Shown: positions 24,258 through 34,444, numbered from the stretch's first letter. The stretch: 48,020 nt of DNA from XYA12-FULL-58-9 sp001798605 (GCA_036736205.1 DAINMX010000021.1:1-48020), one strand, 5' to 3'. The notes: generated by a model not told the origin, from the letters alone. Made by a program: numbers and translations.

Positions 24258-24536
24258 ATGGATCAACGCGCCATCGAGTTCATCCTGCGCATCACCTCCG
24301 AGGGCCTCTTGATGATCGTGGTCGTCTGCGGCCCACCGATTCTCTTGAGTATGATCGTCGGCTTGTCGGTATCGCTGTTTCAAGCGGTAACGCAGATTCA
24401 GGAGGCAACACTCACCTTCGTCCCCAAGATGCTTATCATCTTCGCGACGCTTGCAGCATTGGGCCCATGGTTGGGCGCGGCGCTGTTGCGCTTCACCGCC
24501 ATGTGTTTTACCGAGTTTCCGAAGCTCCTATATTGA
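24258..24536 (+). CDS. sctS: T3SS export-gate protein SctS (FliQ family)
   Basis: 92 residues, the usual size. It has two membrane helices, the first around MIVVVCGPPILLSMIVGLSV and the second around LIIFATLAALGPWLGAALL, with the signature between them VSLFQAVTQIQEATLTFVPK. SctS wraps around the SctR-SctT core in the export gate. It begins nine bases after the sctR stop. Secure. Confidence -1.
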   Translation: MDQRAIEFILRITSEGLLMIVVVCGPPILLSMIVGLSVSLFQAVTQIQEATLTFVPKMLIIFATLAALGPWLGAALLRFTAMCFTEFPKLLY

Positions 24537-24561
24537 GCTCAGCGCGCACCCGTCCATTCCC

Positions 24562-25389
24562 ATGGAACCAGCCAACGCATTCCTACGTATCGCAGGCGCA
24601 CTCTTCGAGTCGATGGAGTTTATGCAGGTCCTGATGACCATTGCGTTGGTATTCGGCCGCACCGTCCCCGTCATCGTCCTCACCCCATTTCTTGGCGGAC
24701 GGACTGTCCCCACCGAGGTCAAGATGGGACTGTCGATCGGTGTCACCATTCTGGTCTTCCCGCTGGTGAAAGACTCGCTGACAGAACCCGTGCCGGTCGC
24801 CGTGATCCCCTTTTTGGCGCTGTTTCTCAAAGAGGTCTTCATCGGTTTTGTGCTCGGCTTCATCAACTCCCACCTGTTCTGGGCAGTCGAGATGACGGGC
24901 CGGATAATCGATACGGTGCGTGGCTCGTCGATGGCCGAGGTCCTGGTTCCGGGCTCGGGTACCCGCGCCACCCCCTTTGGCAACATGTTCTACAATCTCT
25001 TGGTGGTGCTGTTTTTTGCCGGTGGACATCGAATCTTCATTGAGGCGTACTTCTTCTCCTTCAAGAAGATCCCACTCACTCAGATGGTGGATGGCGGCTC
25101 GGGTCCCTTGGTTGAGCACATTCTCACCATCACCAACGAGATGTTTTTCATTGCCGTGATTCTGGCGGCCCCAGTGATTGCCGCGACATTCATCACAGAC
25201 GTTGTCTTCGGCATTCTCAATCGCGTCGCGCAGCAATTGAATGCCTACTTCATGTCGATGCCAGTCAAGGCGATGGCCGGCATCATCATGGTGCTGATCG
25301 CTCTTTATCCATTCGTTGCCCGACTCAATGATTTCATTATGTGGTCGCTACGATCCATAGAGACCACGCTCGAATTCCTTGCGAGCTAG
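24562..25389 (+). CDS. sctT: T3SS export-gate protein SctT (FliR family)
   Basis: 275 residues from ATG 24562, 25 bases after the sctS stop; no clear ribosome site is seen. Six or more membrane helices, with FliR/SctT features: LVFGRTVPVIVLTPFLGGRT, KMGLSIGVTILVFPLV, the region FLKEVFIGFVLGFINSHLFW, then AVEMTGRIIDTVRGSSMAE and PVIAATFITDVVFGILNRVA, which matches the family's conserved C-terminal core. SctT closes the export-gate helix with SctR and SctS. Secure as FliR/SctT. After it, two minus-strand genes intervene before sctU. Confidence -1.
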   Translation: MEPANAFLRIAGALFESMEFMQVLMTIALVFGRTVPVIVLTPFLGGRTVPTEVKMGLSIGVTILVFPLVKDSLTEPVPVAVIPFLALFLKEVFIGFVLGFINSHLFWAVEMTGRIIDTVRGSSMAEVLVPGSGTRATPFGNMFYNLLVVLFFAGGHRIFIEAYFFSFKKIPLTQMVDGGSGPLVEHILTITNEMFFIAVILAAPVIAATFITDVVFGILNRVAQQLNAYFMSMPVKAMAGIIMVLIALYPFVARLNDFIMWSLRSIETTLEFLAS

Positions 25390-25421
25390 ACCACGAGTGC
25401 ACCTACGGAGACAAACGAAGG

Positions 25422-26384
25422 TTACCCCTCAGGACGTGAGGACTTGAGGGTTGTGATCGCTTCGGCGGCCAACAGGTTGGGGAGGGTTCCCACCACGCCA
25501 GCGAGCCGATCAGCGAGGGTCACCGTCGACAGTTCTTCGATCACCACCGCGCCGTCAGGTTCACTGCCGAGACGATATGCAGAGATGGCGGTTGGATAGA
25601 TACTCACCTCCCGCACCAACCACTGCTCATCGAGAAAATCGAAACGCGTGATGGTGTGCTGGCGGTCGGCAACGATCTCCCGGGCCAATGGATGCCACGT
25701 GGGCTCGAGCTCGTAGCCACCTTCCCTTTCGACCAACACGCCTTGCTGACGGAGAGTGTCAACCGATGCCTGCCAGGTCTCATCGCTCGGTGTCCGCACG
25801 ATCTTGCTCTCCGGCTCGTCGAAATAGGCGAGCACCTCATCGAGCGACATCGTGTCATCGCCGCTATTCTCCCCTGGCGCACCGCGTAAGTCGCGAGCGA
25901 ACACCGCGAACACCAAGTAGTCACCGGCCGACATGCGCAGACTGCGCGGGGCATCTGAGAGCGACGCTTGGAAGTGCTGGGTCAAGTTTGCCGCAAGCGC
26001 CGCCTCACTGCGCAGCGGCCCGAAGGAATGCTCATCGCCATCGCGTCGGTATTCGACACCGCCATCGCCGGACAGATAAAAATTCCGAGCTCTGGTGCCG
26101 TCTCCTTTGGCCGCGAGACTCACCTTGGCGTTGCATTCGCTCACGGGCGTCAATCTGTCCATCAAGTGTTGTGCTGCCCCTGAACTCGAAGCGTTGAGCA
26201 GTCCTCTCTTCTGTAGGCTCTCGAACACAACCTCAGGATCGCCAGGCTGAGCGTCGCTGTCTTCGAGAAATCTCAAGGGCGATTCGAAGGTAGGAAAGAG
26301 ATCGCAGGTGAGCCGGAAGAACGCGAGCTCATCGGTTGTCAGCGTCAAATAGCCAATTCTGGCCTGAAACTTAGGCCCCGACAT
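25422..26384 (-). CDS. Unknown protein encoded within the T3SS locus, minus strand
   Basis: 320 residues from the ATG at 26384, which has GGAGG six bases upstream and sits just past the upstream gene's stop. The longer frame to 26504 is unsupported. No signal peptide or membrane helix. It reads as a soluble mixed alpha/beta protein (YLTLTTDELAFFRLTCDLFP, SAGDYLVFAVFARDLRG, ETWQASVDTLRQQGVLVERE), possibly with winged-helix-like parts. It could be a gatekeeper, chaperone or regulator of the system. I do not recognise a family. Coupled with the next gene, and opposite in strand to sctT and sctU on both sides. Confidence -1.
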   Translation of the reverse strand: MSGPKFQARIGYLTLTTDELAFFRLTCDLFPTFESPLRFLEDSDAQPGDPEVVFESLQKRGLLNASSSGAAQHLMDRLTPVSECNAKVSLAAKGDGTRARNFYLSGDGGVEYRRDGDEHSFGPLRSEAALAANLTQHFQASLSDAPRSLRMSAGDYLVFAVFARDLRGAPGENSGDDTMSLDEVLAYFDEPESKIVRTPSDETWQASVDTLRQQGVLVEREGGYELEPTWHPLAREIVADRQHTITRFDFLDEQWLVREVSIYPTAISAYRLGSEPDGAVVIEELSTVTLADRLAGVVGTLPNLLAAEAITTLKSSRPEG

Positions 26385-26385
26385 G

Positions 26386-27282
26386 TCAATCCTCCCCCAA
26401 GGGATCGACCTCGAGGGACTCGGCAAACGCGTCTCCAAGCAGCGCACAACACTGACTCGACCGCCCGAGCTCTCCCCGCTTCGCACCCGTATCGAACTCC
26501 GCACCTTCCCGCACCGAACCGTCTAATGTACGCGCGATGAGCTCTGCCATCGCGGCGCGCGGCGATAAATCAGCCAGCACGCCACTTGCTTCTTCGCCTT
26601 GGTTGCCGGCGCGGACGTCTGTCTTGATAACCTCGCGCAGGTGCTGCGGAGTCTGGGCGTCTTCGCCGTACAGGCTGCTGCCAATGGACAGGAGGTGATG
26701 ACGTTTGCCCCATTTGGTCTTGAGCTTGCGGTGGTGGTTGAGAATCCGATCGAGCTCCTCATCGAGCCGAGGGTCTCCGAGCTTGCCTGCGATCTGCTGC
26801 AACAGGGCCATCTTGCGTGCCCCCATAGACATCCGCCGTTTGAGGATGGCGAGCTTCTCGCGCTTTGCGCGCAAATCCTCGCCCATCTTTTTGCGTGCCT
26901 CTTTGGCAAACCGCTCCTCGGCGAGCTTCTCCAACATCTGACGAACCGCAGCCAGTGCTTTCTCCACCTCCGAGAGATTGGTGGCCATTTGGCTGGCGAG
27001 GGTAGCCACCATGCGACGGGCGGCGGTGGGATTATCCCGGGCCAGTCGGAATAGATCGGTCGAGCCAGATGGCTCTCTGCCCATAGCAGCGGCCTTCGGG
27101 CTGTTACCTGATCGGGCGCTCTCGGCTTTGACAAAACTATCTCGCGGGGCCTTTGCGCTCGAGTCGGCCTGTTTGGGCGTCCTGGTCTGCGCGGGCTTGG
27201 CCACCTCTTTGGTCGTCTGCTGGGTCACCGGAGGCAAAATCCCCGCGGGAGGCCCACCAATCTTGCTGCCATCTCCAATCAC
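26386..27282 (-). CDS. Helical T3SS-locus protein, minus strand, unknown
   Basis: 298 residues. The first ~75 are Lys/Pro/Ser-rich and disordered-looking (TQQTTKEVAKPAQTRTPKQ), followed by long amphipathic helices (MVATLASQMATNLSEVEKAL, AAVRQMLEKLAEERFAKEAR, MALLQQIAGKLGDPRLDEEL) and a shorter C-terminal region. A disordered N-terminus with helical bundle resembles many T3SS secreted regulators such as SctW gatekeepers, but no motif proves it. It starts at 27282, about 140 bases from sctU in the opposite direction, so the two share a divergent promoter region. The next gene downstream is translationally close (stop and start two bases apart). Confidence -1.
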   Translation of the reverse strand: MIGDGSKIGGPPAGILPPVTQQTTKEVAKPAQTRTPKQADSSAKAPRDSFVKAESARSGNSPKAAAMGREPSGSTDLFRLARDNPTAARRMVATLASQMATNLSEVEKALAAVRQMLEKLAEERFAKEARKKMGEDLRAKREKLAILKRRMSMGARKMALLQQIAGKLGDPRLDEELDRILNHHRKLKTKWGKRHHLLSIGSSLYGEDAQTPQHLREVIKTDVRAGNQGEEASGVLADLSPRAAMAELIARTLDGSVREGAEFDTGAKRGELGRSSQCCALLGDAFAESLEVDPLGED

Positions 27283-27420
27283 GCGAGCAACCTAGCAAGT
27301 GTGAACGGGGGGACACAATACGCTTTCTGGCAGACCTGGCAGACCGCAACCACCGCAACCACCTTGACGTGTCACACCTGTCCCCTATTCCCAACGCGGC
27401 CTATGGGGTAAGCTCGTCGC

Positions 27421-28509
27421 ATGGCTGATGGTGGCACCGGCGAAAAAACCGAGGAACCGACGCCGGAGCGTCTGCGCAAGCTGCGCAAAGAGGGCAATGT
27501 TCCCAAGAGCAAGGATGTCACCACGGCATTCAAGTTCCTCGGCGTCTTTACCGTCCTTGCCGGCCTGTTCCCATATATCAGCGACCGGGTTATGGGGTTT
27601 TTTCACAAGGCCCTATTGGCCGCGACCTCACCCGAACAGACGGAAATCTTCCTCACCGGCAGCATCCTCTATGAGGCCCTGATCACCATGTTCATGGTGG
27701 TAGGCCCCATTTTTGGTGTCGAGTTGGTGTTGGCCGTTGCCTTCAGTGTGGCGCAGGTGGGCTTTATGTTCACCCTCAAACCAATCACACCGGACATCAA
27801 GAAGCTCAACCCGATCACCGGACTGAAAAACCTCTTCAACAAAAAGAAGCTGGTTGACCTCTTCAAGACCACCCTCAAGTTCACCCTTGTAAGCTACCTG
27901 TCCTACGTGGCGCTGCGCGATGCTCTACGCGATGTGGTCTTCATCGTCCGCAGTGATCTGCTCATCGGCCTGCGCGTCATTGGCAGCATTATCTGGGACT
28001 TCACCATCAAGATCGGCGGCGTCTTCATCATCATTTCCATCTTCGATGCCTTCTACCAGAAGCACAAGTATATTAAAGAGAACATGATGTCCAAATACGA
28101 CGTCAAACAAGAGTACAAGCAGTCAGAGGGCGATCCGCATCACAAGGCCGAGCGCAAGCGCTTTCACCATGAGATTCTCAACTCGGCGGCACCGTCGAAC
28201 GTCAAGAATGCCGATGTCGTGGTCCGCAATCCCCACCAGATTGCTGTCGCCCTCAAGTATAACAAGAGCAAGGGCAAAGAAAACGCCGCCCCGGAGGTTG
28301 TTGCCAAGGGCGAGCGGTTGTGGGCCGAGGGCATCCTCGACGCAGCCAAGCGCTACGGCGTGCCGATCGTCCGCAACGTGCCTCTCGCCCAAGCGCTCAA
28401 CAAATTGGAGATCGGCGACGAAATCCCCGAAGAGCTTTACGAGGCCGTCGCTGAGGTTCTCAACTTCGTATTCCAATTGTCCGAGGAGCAGAAGAAGAAG
28501 AAGGGCTAG
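27421..28509 (+). CDS. sctU: T3SS export switch SctU (FlhB family) with altered NPTH motif
   Basis: 362 residues. The N-terminus has the typical charged start (KTEEPTPERLRKLRKEGNVP) followed by four membrane helices. The linker (KQEYKQSEGDPHHKAERKR) leads into the cytoplasmic domain. At residues 270-273 the usual autocleavage motif N-P-T-H reads N-P-H-Q (codons AAT CCC CAC CAG at 28228-28239), followed by IAVALKY. Asn and Pro are kept, Thr and His are replaced. In FlhB and SctU, cleavage between N and P lets the protein change substrate class together with SctP/FliK. Changes at T and H slow or block cleavage in studied systems. The rest of the domain is complete. It is the last gene of the plus-strand run; the downstream neighbour is convergent. 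Confidence -1.
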   Translation: MADGGTGEKTEEPTPERLRKLRKEGNVPKSKDVTTAFKFLGVFTVLAGLFPYISDRVMGFFHKALLAATSPEQTEIFLTGSILYEALITMFMVVGPIFGVELVLAVAFSVAQVGFMFTLKPITPDIKKLNPITGLKNLFNKKKLVDLFKTTLKFTLVSYLSYVALRDALRDVVFIVRSDLLIGLRVIGSIIWDFTIKIGGVFIIISIFDAFYQKHKYIKENMMSKYDVKQEYKQSEGDPHHKAERKRFHHEILNSAAPSNVKNADVVVRNPHQIAVALKYNKSKGKENAAPEVVAKGERLWAEGILDAAKRYGVPIVRNVPLAQALNKLEIGDEIPEELYEAVAEVLNFVFQLSEEQKKKKG

Positions 28510-28606
28510 CTCGGCACTTGGGACAAGACGTGACGTCGATTGAGAAGACCCTGGCGAAGCAAGGGGGCCAATCGTAGCGCCTGCGTCGCCCCTGTGGCGC
28601 TCGTGT

Positions 28607-31600
28607 TCACTGACGAGGTGTCGGAGATTGCACGCTGAAGTCGGTCGCGTTATCGCCGCTATCCCGGTGGTCGAGGGAACGACTGATGGCTTGGCCCTCC
28701 GCTGCGTCAGGAGCTGGCGAGCCCTCGCCCACATCAACCCCACCGGTGCCATAGGCCACCGTATCCCAGACGATGCCGCCGGCATCGATGAGCAAGAGAA
28801 GGTCCGGGCCATTTTGCAAGTTGGCAAAGGTGTCGACAATGTCCGCCTGGCCCTGGAGGCCTGGACTGGATAGGGGGTGCACGATGAGGAAGAAGCCATC
28901 CGCGCCGATGGCCCCCGTCAGGGGTAGGGCATCATAGAATCCGCCGGTGGTGCCATCGTAGGCCTCAAGGCGCCAGCCATCAAGTGGTGTTCCCACCGGG
29001 CCATGGATCTCGACGAAAGCTTCCGGCCCATCTTCCCCAGATTGATTGTAGAAGAGCTCGTTGATGAGGACTGGCTGGAATGTTCGGTTTTCGACAGCGT
29101 AAACCGAACCATCTTGCGAGGGCACATAGAGGGTACCATTGGACCCGAGCGACAGGGGCGCAGATGCTTCTGCCAGAGTTTTCAGACGCCACAGCTCGTT
29201 GCCTTCAGCGTCGAAGCCGTAGACAAAACCGTCGTCACAACCAAAAAATGCCTTGCCCACGCCATCCACCAACGCTCCGCCGCGGATGGGACTGCCCCGA
29301 TCGGCCTGCCACAACAGCTCCCCCTCAGGGGAGAGCACATGCAACACCCCGTCGGTGGATGCGGCATATATGTGAGCCTGGGGACCAATGGCGGGTGTCG
29401 CAGTAACCGCATCGCCAGTACCAAACGACCACAACCGATCGCCGTCGGGACTCACAGCCAACACTCGACCCGACGCGGTGCCGATGTACAGGGTGCCATC
29501 CACGCCAATGGAAGGGGCGGCGGTGATCTCTTCGGCAGCAGAATGACGCCACAACTCAACTCCCTGGGTGGTGATGGCCACGAGATCATGGTTGACGATG
29601 GCATAAAGGGTGCCATCGACCCCGGCGCTGACTGGAAGGGTCACGGGTCCCCCCAAGTCCAAGGCACGGATCGCCACACCGTTTTGCCCAACCAACAACA
29701 ACTTGCCCTCAGTGGACGGTTGAACGATCTCATGGGTGGGCAACAGTGTGATCGAAGAGGTCAACCCTGGCGATTCATAGGTCCAGTCCGTGGCACCCGC
29801 CAATGTGAAACCGTGCAGAATGCCTGCATCGCCGACGAACATGCCGCTCGGCCCAATGGCCGGCGAGCCGCGCAGGGCGACATCATATCCAGCAAACAGG
29901 AGGAAAGCCTCGGTGCCGTCGGCATTGGCACCAGAAATATGGCCCATAGGGAAATCGGGATCGAACGCTGAGGCCGCAACGATCAACCTGTTGCTGCTGT
30001 CGATGGCCACACTGTGACGCAGCGGAAAACCAGGCGCAGGGCGGTTCCATAGGATTGTGCCGTCGGGGGCGATCGCCATCAGTCCGCCTGCAACCNNNNN
30101 NNNNNNNNNNNNNNNNNNNNNNNNNNNNNNNNNNNNNNNNNNNNNNNNNNNNNNNNNNNNNNNNNNNNNNNNNNNNNNNNNNNNNNNNNNNNNNNGCGGT
30201 TCCATAGGATTGTGCCGTCGGGGGCGATCGCCATCAGTCCGCCTGCAACCTCGATGTAGAGAACTCCGTCATTGCCTACAACAAGGTAGTCCAATGAACC
30301 GTTGGTCGTCGGAATTTCGAGCTCCCAGATTTCTTCGCCGTTGCGCGGATTACGTTCGCCAATGATTGCCGTATATGTGCCGTTCCAGTCGTCGTGCGCA
30401 ACGCCGACATAGAGCTCACCCGCCGGCCCCACCGCAACATGCGCTTCATCGTAGACTGGGTAGCGAGTGCTCCACCGCACAGCGCCGTCCGCAGATTTCA
30501 AAACGGCAAAGTAACCGCTATCACTGCCGACGTACACTGAGCCATCTGGTGCAACAGCGAGGTGTTCTGGTTCCTGGTCCATGGGCTGAGACCATAGCCG
30601 CTCGCCAGCGGCCGATATCTTCTCTACCCGATCCGGATCCCTTCCGGCAGAGATGATGGCACCGTCGGGTCCGACTGCCGGCTTGACATGGTATCGACCC
30701 ATAATCGGTTCGGACCACAACTGCAGGCCGGTGACATCAAAGGCACGCAACGTCCGAGGGTATGGGGGCTCGCTACTGCTGGTATTGACATAGATGGTGA
30801 CATCTTCGCCCACGACACCCGCGTCGACTGAGCCATCCGGGTCATTGTCAAAAATCACTTCGCCCGACTCGGCATCCAATGCAATCAAACCGCCGTAGGT
30901 GCAGAAATAAACAGCCCCATTGCCAACGAGCACATCGTGCACGTACGGGACCCGGTCCGCCCAAAGTTGGGTACCATCAACACCAAACTTGATCACGTTG
31001 TTGTGGTTCTGCACCGTCACCAATCCGCCAGCCACAGGAAGAACGTCCATGAAACGAAAATCGTCTCCCTCAGTGTCGACCAGCACGGTCCAGTTGACCT
31101 GGCCATCGAGGCCCAACGAATAGAGGCGTCCATTCGCCGACCGTACAAAGATGGTTCGGTCGACAGTAGCCGGCACGCCCATATAGGCCCCCAATGAAGG
31201 GGTGTAGCGGAATTTCAGGTGGGCTGAGGCCGGCCCAGTGAATGGGCTGCGATGCTGTCGGGAGGGACAACGCCCCTCCATGGGCCAGGCCGCGCCGGTT
31301 TGCGCCCCACTCAGATCACAGGGGCCACCCACCGCAGCGACGCATTCGCCGTTGTAGCTGCAGAACGAATCTTCCCCACAGGCACCACAACTGCCGCCAC
31401 AACCGTCACCGCCACATTGCCTGTCGCTGCATTGGGGCTGGCAGCACTGGCCCGTTTCGGAACACACCCCTTCGCCGCAGGTGCCGCATTCAGCGCCGCA
31501 ACCGTCTGAACCACAGTCTTTGCCCACGCAGTCAGGAACGCAGATGCACTGCCCCGCATTGGTGCAGCTGAGCCCATTGCCGCATTCACCACAGTTACCG

Positions 31601-32598
31601 CCGCAACCATCCGATCCACACGCGCGACCGTCGCAATCAGCCTGACAGGGCACACAGTGGCCGGCGCTGTTACAGGTTTCGCCCGTTTCGCAACCATAAA
31701 GAGTTTGGTCAGGGTCGACACAATCGGGGTCCATGGCACCGCACTCACAGTCGCAGCCGTCCTTGGCGTCGTAATAGGACAGATCACAGGTCCAGCTCTG
31801 CGGCGGACCTTCGTGACATTCTCCCCAGACGCAGGTACCAGGGTCACAATCCCCACAGGAGCCCCCACAACCATCACTGCCGCATTCCAGGCCAAGGCAA
31901 TTGGGCGTACAGGTCTCACAAATGCCCGAGTCGTTACAACTCTGGGTAGTGAGGCACGGGCCGCAGTCAAAGCCACACACCGGATCGGGGCCACACTCGC
32001 GTCCCGAACAGTTCGCGGTGCACATTTCACAGGCACCCTGTGGATTACAGATCTCCCCGTCGTCGCAGCTGCCGCAGGAGGCGTTGCACCCATCATCTCC
32101 ACACTCACGATCGGTGCAGTTGGGCGTACACACCCGGCAATCGCCGTCGGGCATACAGATCTCATCGCCCACGCATTGGCCGCACTCGCCGCCGCAGTCA
32201 TTGTCGCCACACTCCCGCTCTCCACATTGAGGCACGCAATCGTCGGGAATGAGCCGCAGCTGCCCCACAGCATTGCTCCCCTGCGACAGCACTACCACCC
32301 GAGTGAAGGCGAGATAGCCGGTGGCAACCACCGCCAGCTGATGGCTGCCCACCCCGAGTGCCGTGAAAGAGAACAATCCCGTCTCACCGGTCGTTGCAGT
32401 GCTTGTCGCGACTTCGACTCGCGCACCGGCCACAGGCTCCTCGGTGACCGCGTCGATCACCACGCCAGAGAGGTCGGCCATCGGTCGTATCGTGGCCTGA
32501 GTATAGCCCAAGCTGGCGCTATCGATTCCATCCAAGCAGCCGGCGAGACCCATCAGCACTACACATCCCGCAGCCTTTGCCAAATATTTCCGCCTCAT
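28607..32598 (-). CDS. Cys-rich lipoprotein with PQQ propeller and lamin-tail domain, split by assembly gap
   Basis: The two open frames on either side of the N gap are one gene: removing the 100 N plus one copy of the 55-base overlap leaves 3837 bases, a multiple of three, about 1278 residues. The start at 32598 opens a lipoprotein signal peptide (KYLAKAAGCVVLMGLAGC). A ~80-residue carboxypeptidase-regulatory-like domain follows (SGVVIDAVTEEPVAGARVEV), then about nine Cys-rich units of the type CxPxCxDRECGxDGCGGxCG, then PQQ-like propeller repeats, and at the C-terminus a lamin-tail-like domain (PVLINELFYNQSGEDGPEAF). It is exported and membrane-anchored, with binding functions likely. Architecture is typical of deltaproteobacterial surface proteins. 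The final product length depends on closing the gap. Confidence -1.
30041..30250. other. Assembly gap flanked by an identical 55-base overlap
   Basis: 100 N at 30096-30195. The 55 bases before it (30041-30095) and the 55 after it (30196-30250) are identical, beginning GCGGTTCCATAGG and ending GCCTGCAACC. This looks like two contigs overlapping by one assembly k-mer that were scaffolded without merging. Collapsing them restores one uninterrupted frame, so no real sequence appears to be missing. Confidence -1.
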
Positions 32599-32702
32599 CG
32601 CCACACTCCAAACTCGTGAAAGTATTACAATCAATCTGCATATGCTCCCGACCGCGAAATTTGTTGTGGTGAACGCCAAGATTTTTGATTTCCCGGACCT
32701 GG

Positions 32703-34439
32703 TTAAAAATCACGGTGCACAAGACCCAAGGTCAACACCCAGCGGGAGTACACATCTTCCTCACCATCGATGGTGACCAAATACGTGGCAACCCCGGCCC
32801 GCATTGATAACCACACGGGACGCACGACTCGCACCGCCACACCCGCCGTGACGCGTCCCACCCCAACGGACCAGTCGGAGCTGGGCTTGTCGCCAGCCAA
32901 CATCAGCGCGGCATACCCGACTTCAATGGACACACTGGCGTCGACACCACGATGCACGGGCAGGTTACCGGCAATGCCCGGCAACAGGGCAAACCGCACA
33001 CCGGTGTCAGCGGGATTGTCTTCTAGGTGCGAATAACCAACTTCGACGCTGCCGCTGAGAGACAGGTTGTCATGAAAATACCGAAGTGCGGTGAAATAGA
33101 GACCATGCTCGAGTTGCTCTGATTTTAGGACGTTGTTCCCGGTGACCCAACCGGCTCCCAGAGTCCAGGCAGCCCGGTGCCCTTTCGGCTCAGCCAGGAA
33201 GCGTTCGCCAATTTCCTCAACAGGCACAAGCTGGTTCCGTCCACTGACGTAGCCACGGTAATAGGATGACGTGTAGGGGACGGCGAACAGAGCGGTCTCA
33301 AAAGCCTGGTCGATGGCGCCGCGGGGTTGGATGGCATACGGGCGTGCCGGGGGCTCTCGCAGACGCACGGTGCGGGCCCCCGCGACAATCTCCTGTTCCC
33401 GCTCCCCATCGCGCAAATAGAATGCGCGTCCTGCGGGCAGGGCCAGCACTGTTGGATCTCCCGAGGCTTTGTTAAAATCGGCCCAGCGATGGCCCTCAGA
33501 GCTCTCGATGAAGAATTTACCCGCCAAGTCTGTGCCAAGAACCAGGTGACGGGTGGCTTGCCCCGCGCGCAGGTTCAACAACGGTATGCGGCGATGGCGA
33601 GCCGGTGGCAGAGCCAAGGTCGACACAGCTTTGCCAAAGCGCTGCAATTCGCTATTGGCGGCATCAACGAAGCCGGCCAACTCGCTGTATTCTATGAGGC
33701 CATCACCGTTGACATCGGCTGCTCCGAGCATACCGGAGCGGACCTGATGGGAGAAAACGCCCGCCTCGAGCTTGGACCACTCGTGGCTCTCGCGATCGCG
33801 ACTGGTTGCCGCGAGCAAACCCACCGTGGGATAGTCATCGAGGTCGTGACCGGCCATGAACTGTTGGAAGGCCACGGTTTCGGCATCATCGCCGCGGCCC
33901 GCCACCAACGAAAAAGCATTGCAGGAATCAATGAGCAAATGGGTGTAGTGGGCCGGCGAAGCTGAGATGACGTCGTGGAAAAGATCGGCGCGGGTGAACT
34001 TGCCATCACGTAGATGCACATAGCCCTTGCTTTCCGCGTCGACACTGCCGTGGCCTATGTAGATGAAGAGCAAGTCGACCTGTTGGCTGCTCCTCTCCCG
34101 TTGTTTGGTGATTGCAGCAAACAACTTCGTCAGCTCGTGATCCAGGTTGGCACGTGTCGGAGACAGCAGCCCGGCGGCGAGTTGGGGATAGCGACGTTGC
34201 GTGTCACCGTCCAAATCGGTGAGCAAGACGACGTGCTCGGCGAATGGCCCGAGGACCTCGGCGTACATGACCCCATCATCGTCTGCGTAATGCAGGTTCG
34301 CAACGGTCGGGGTCAGGCTGCGGTTGTTGGCCACAATCAAGACATACCGGACGACGTTGTCGGTGGCGGCGTGCGCCTCCCTCCAAGACAGAGCCAACAG
34401 CACCACCAGCAATGGGATTCCTATGATGGTTCGTCGCAT
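32703..34439 (-). CDS. Exported caspase-like peptidase fused to an outer-membrane beta-barrel
   Basis: 578 residues. The signal peptide (IIGIPLLVVLLALSW, cleavage near AHA) is followed by a caspase/metacaspase domain: VLIVANNRSLTPTVANLHYA, then LLFIYIGHGS with His about residue 130 and LLIDSCNAFS with Cys about 173, the catalytic pair. Around 185-320 are linker regions. The last ~190 residues have alternating hydrophobic beta strands (LYFTALRYFHDNLSLSGSVE, SIEVGYAALML, SMRAGVATYLVTIDGE) and end in Phe, the usual signature of an outer-membrane barrel. It ends an operon with an ECF-like sigma factor and a membrane protein. A processing, signalling or cell-death role is possible; substrates are unknown. 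The fusion of caspase and barrel is unusual. Confidence -1.
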   Translation of the reverse strand: MRRTIIGIPLLVVLLALSWREAHAATDNVVRYVLIVANNRSLTPTVANLHYADDDGVMYAEVLGPFAEHVVLLTDLDGDTQRRYPQLAAGLLSPTRANLDHELTKLFAAITKQRERSSQQVDLLFIYIGHGSVDAESKGYVHLRDGKFTRADLFHDVISASPAHYTHLLIDSCNAFSLVAGRGDDAETVAFQQFMAGHDLDDYPTVGLLAATSRDRESHEWSKLEAGVFSHQVRSGMLGAADVNGDGLIEYSELAGFVDAANSELQRFGKAVSTLALPPARHRRIPLLNLRAGQATRHLVLGTDLAGKFFIESSEGHRWADFNKASGDPTVLALPAGRAFYLRDGEREQEIVAGARTVRLREPPARPYAIQPRGAIDQAFETALFAVPYTSSYYRGYVSGRNQLVPVEEIGERFLAEPKGHRAAWTLGAGWVTGNNVLKSEQLEHGLYFTALRYFHDNLSLSGSVEVGYSHLEDNPADTGVRFALLPGIAGNLPVHRGVDASVSIEVGYAALMLAGDKPSSDWSVGVGRVTAGVAVRVVRPVWLSMRAGVATYLVTIDGEEDVYSRWVLTLGLVHRDF

Positions 34440-34444
34440 CGTTA

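Noticed and set aside
29003..29971. 322-codon plus-strand ORF over the PQQ propeller
   Set aside because: Overlaps the minus-strand propeller gene and lacks any motif.
30096..30195. Break in the gene as a true pseudogene
   Set aside because: The break is a string of N flanked by identical ends; the frame is restored when merged.
31657..32619. 320-codon plus-strand ORF over the Cys-rich lipoprotein
   Set aside because: Shadow of the minus-strand gene caused by repeat composition; Ala/Thr-rich low-complexity protein.
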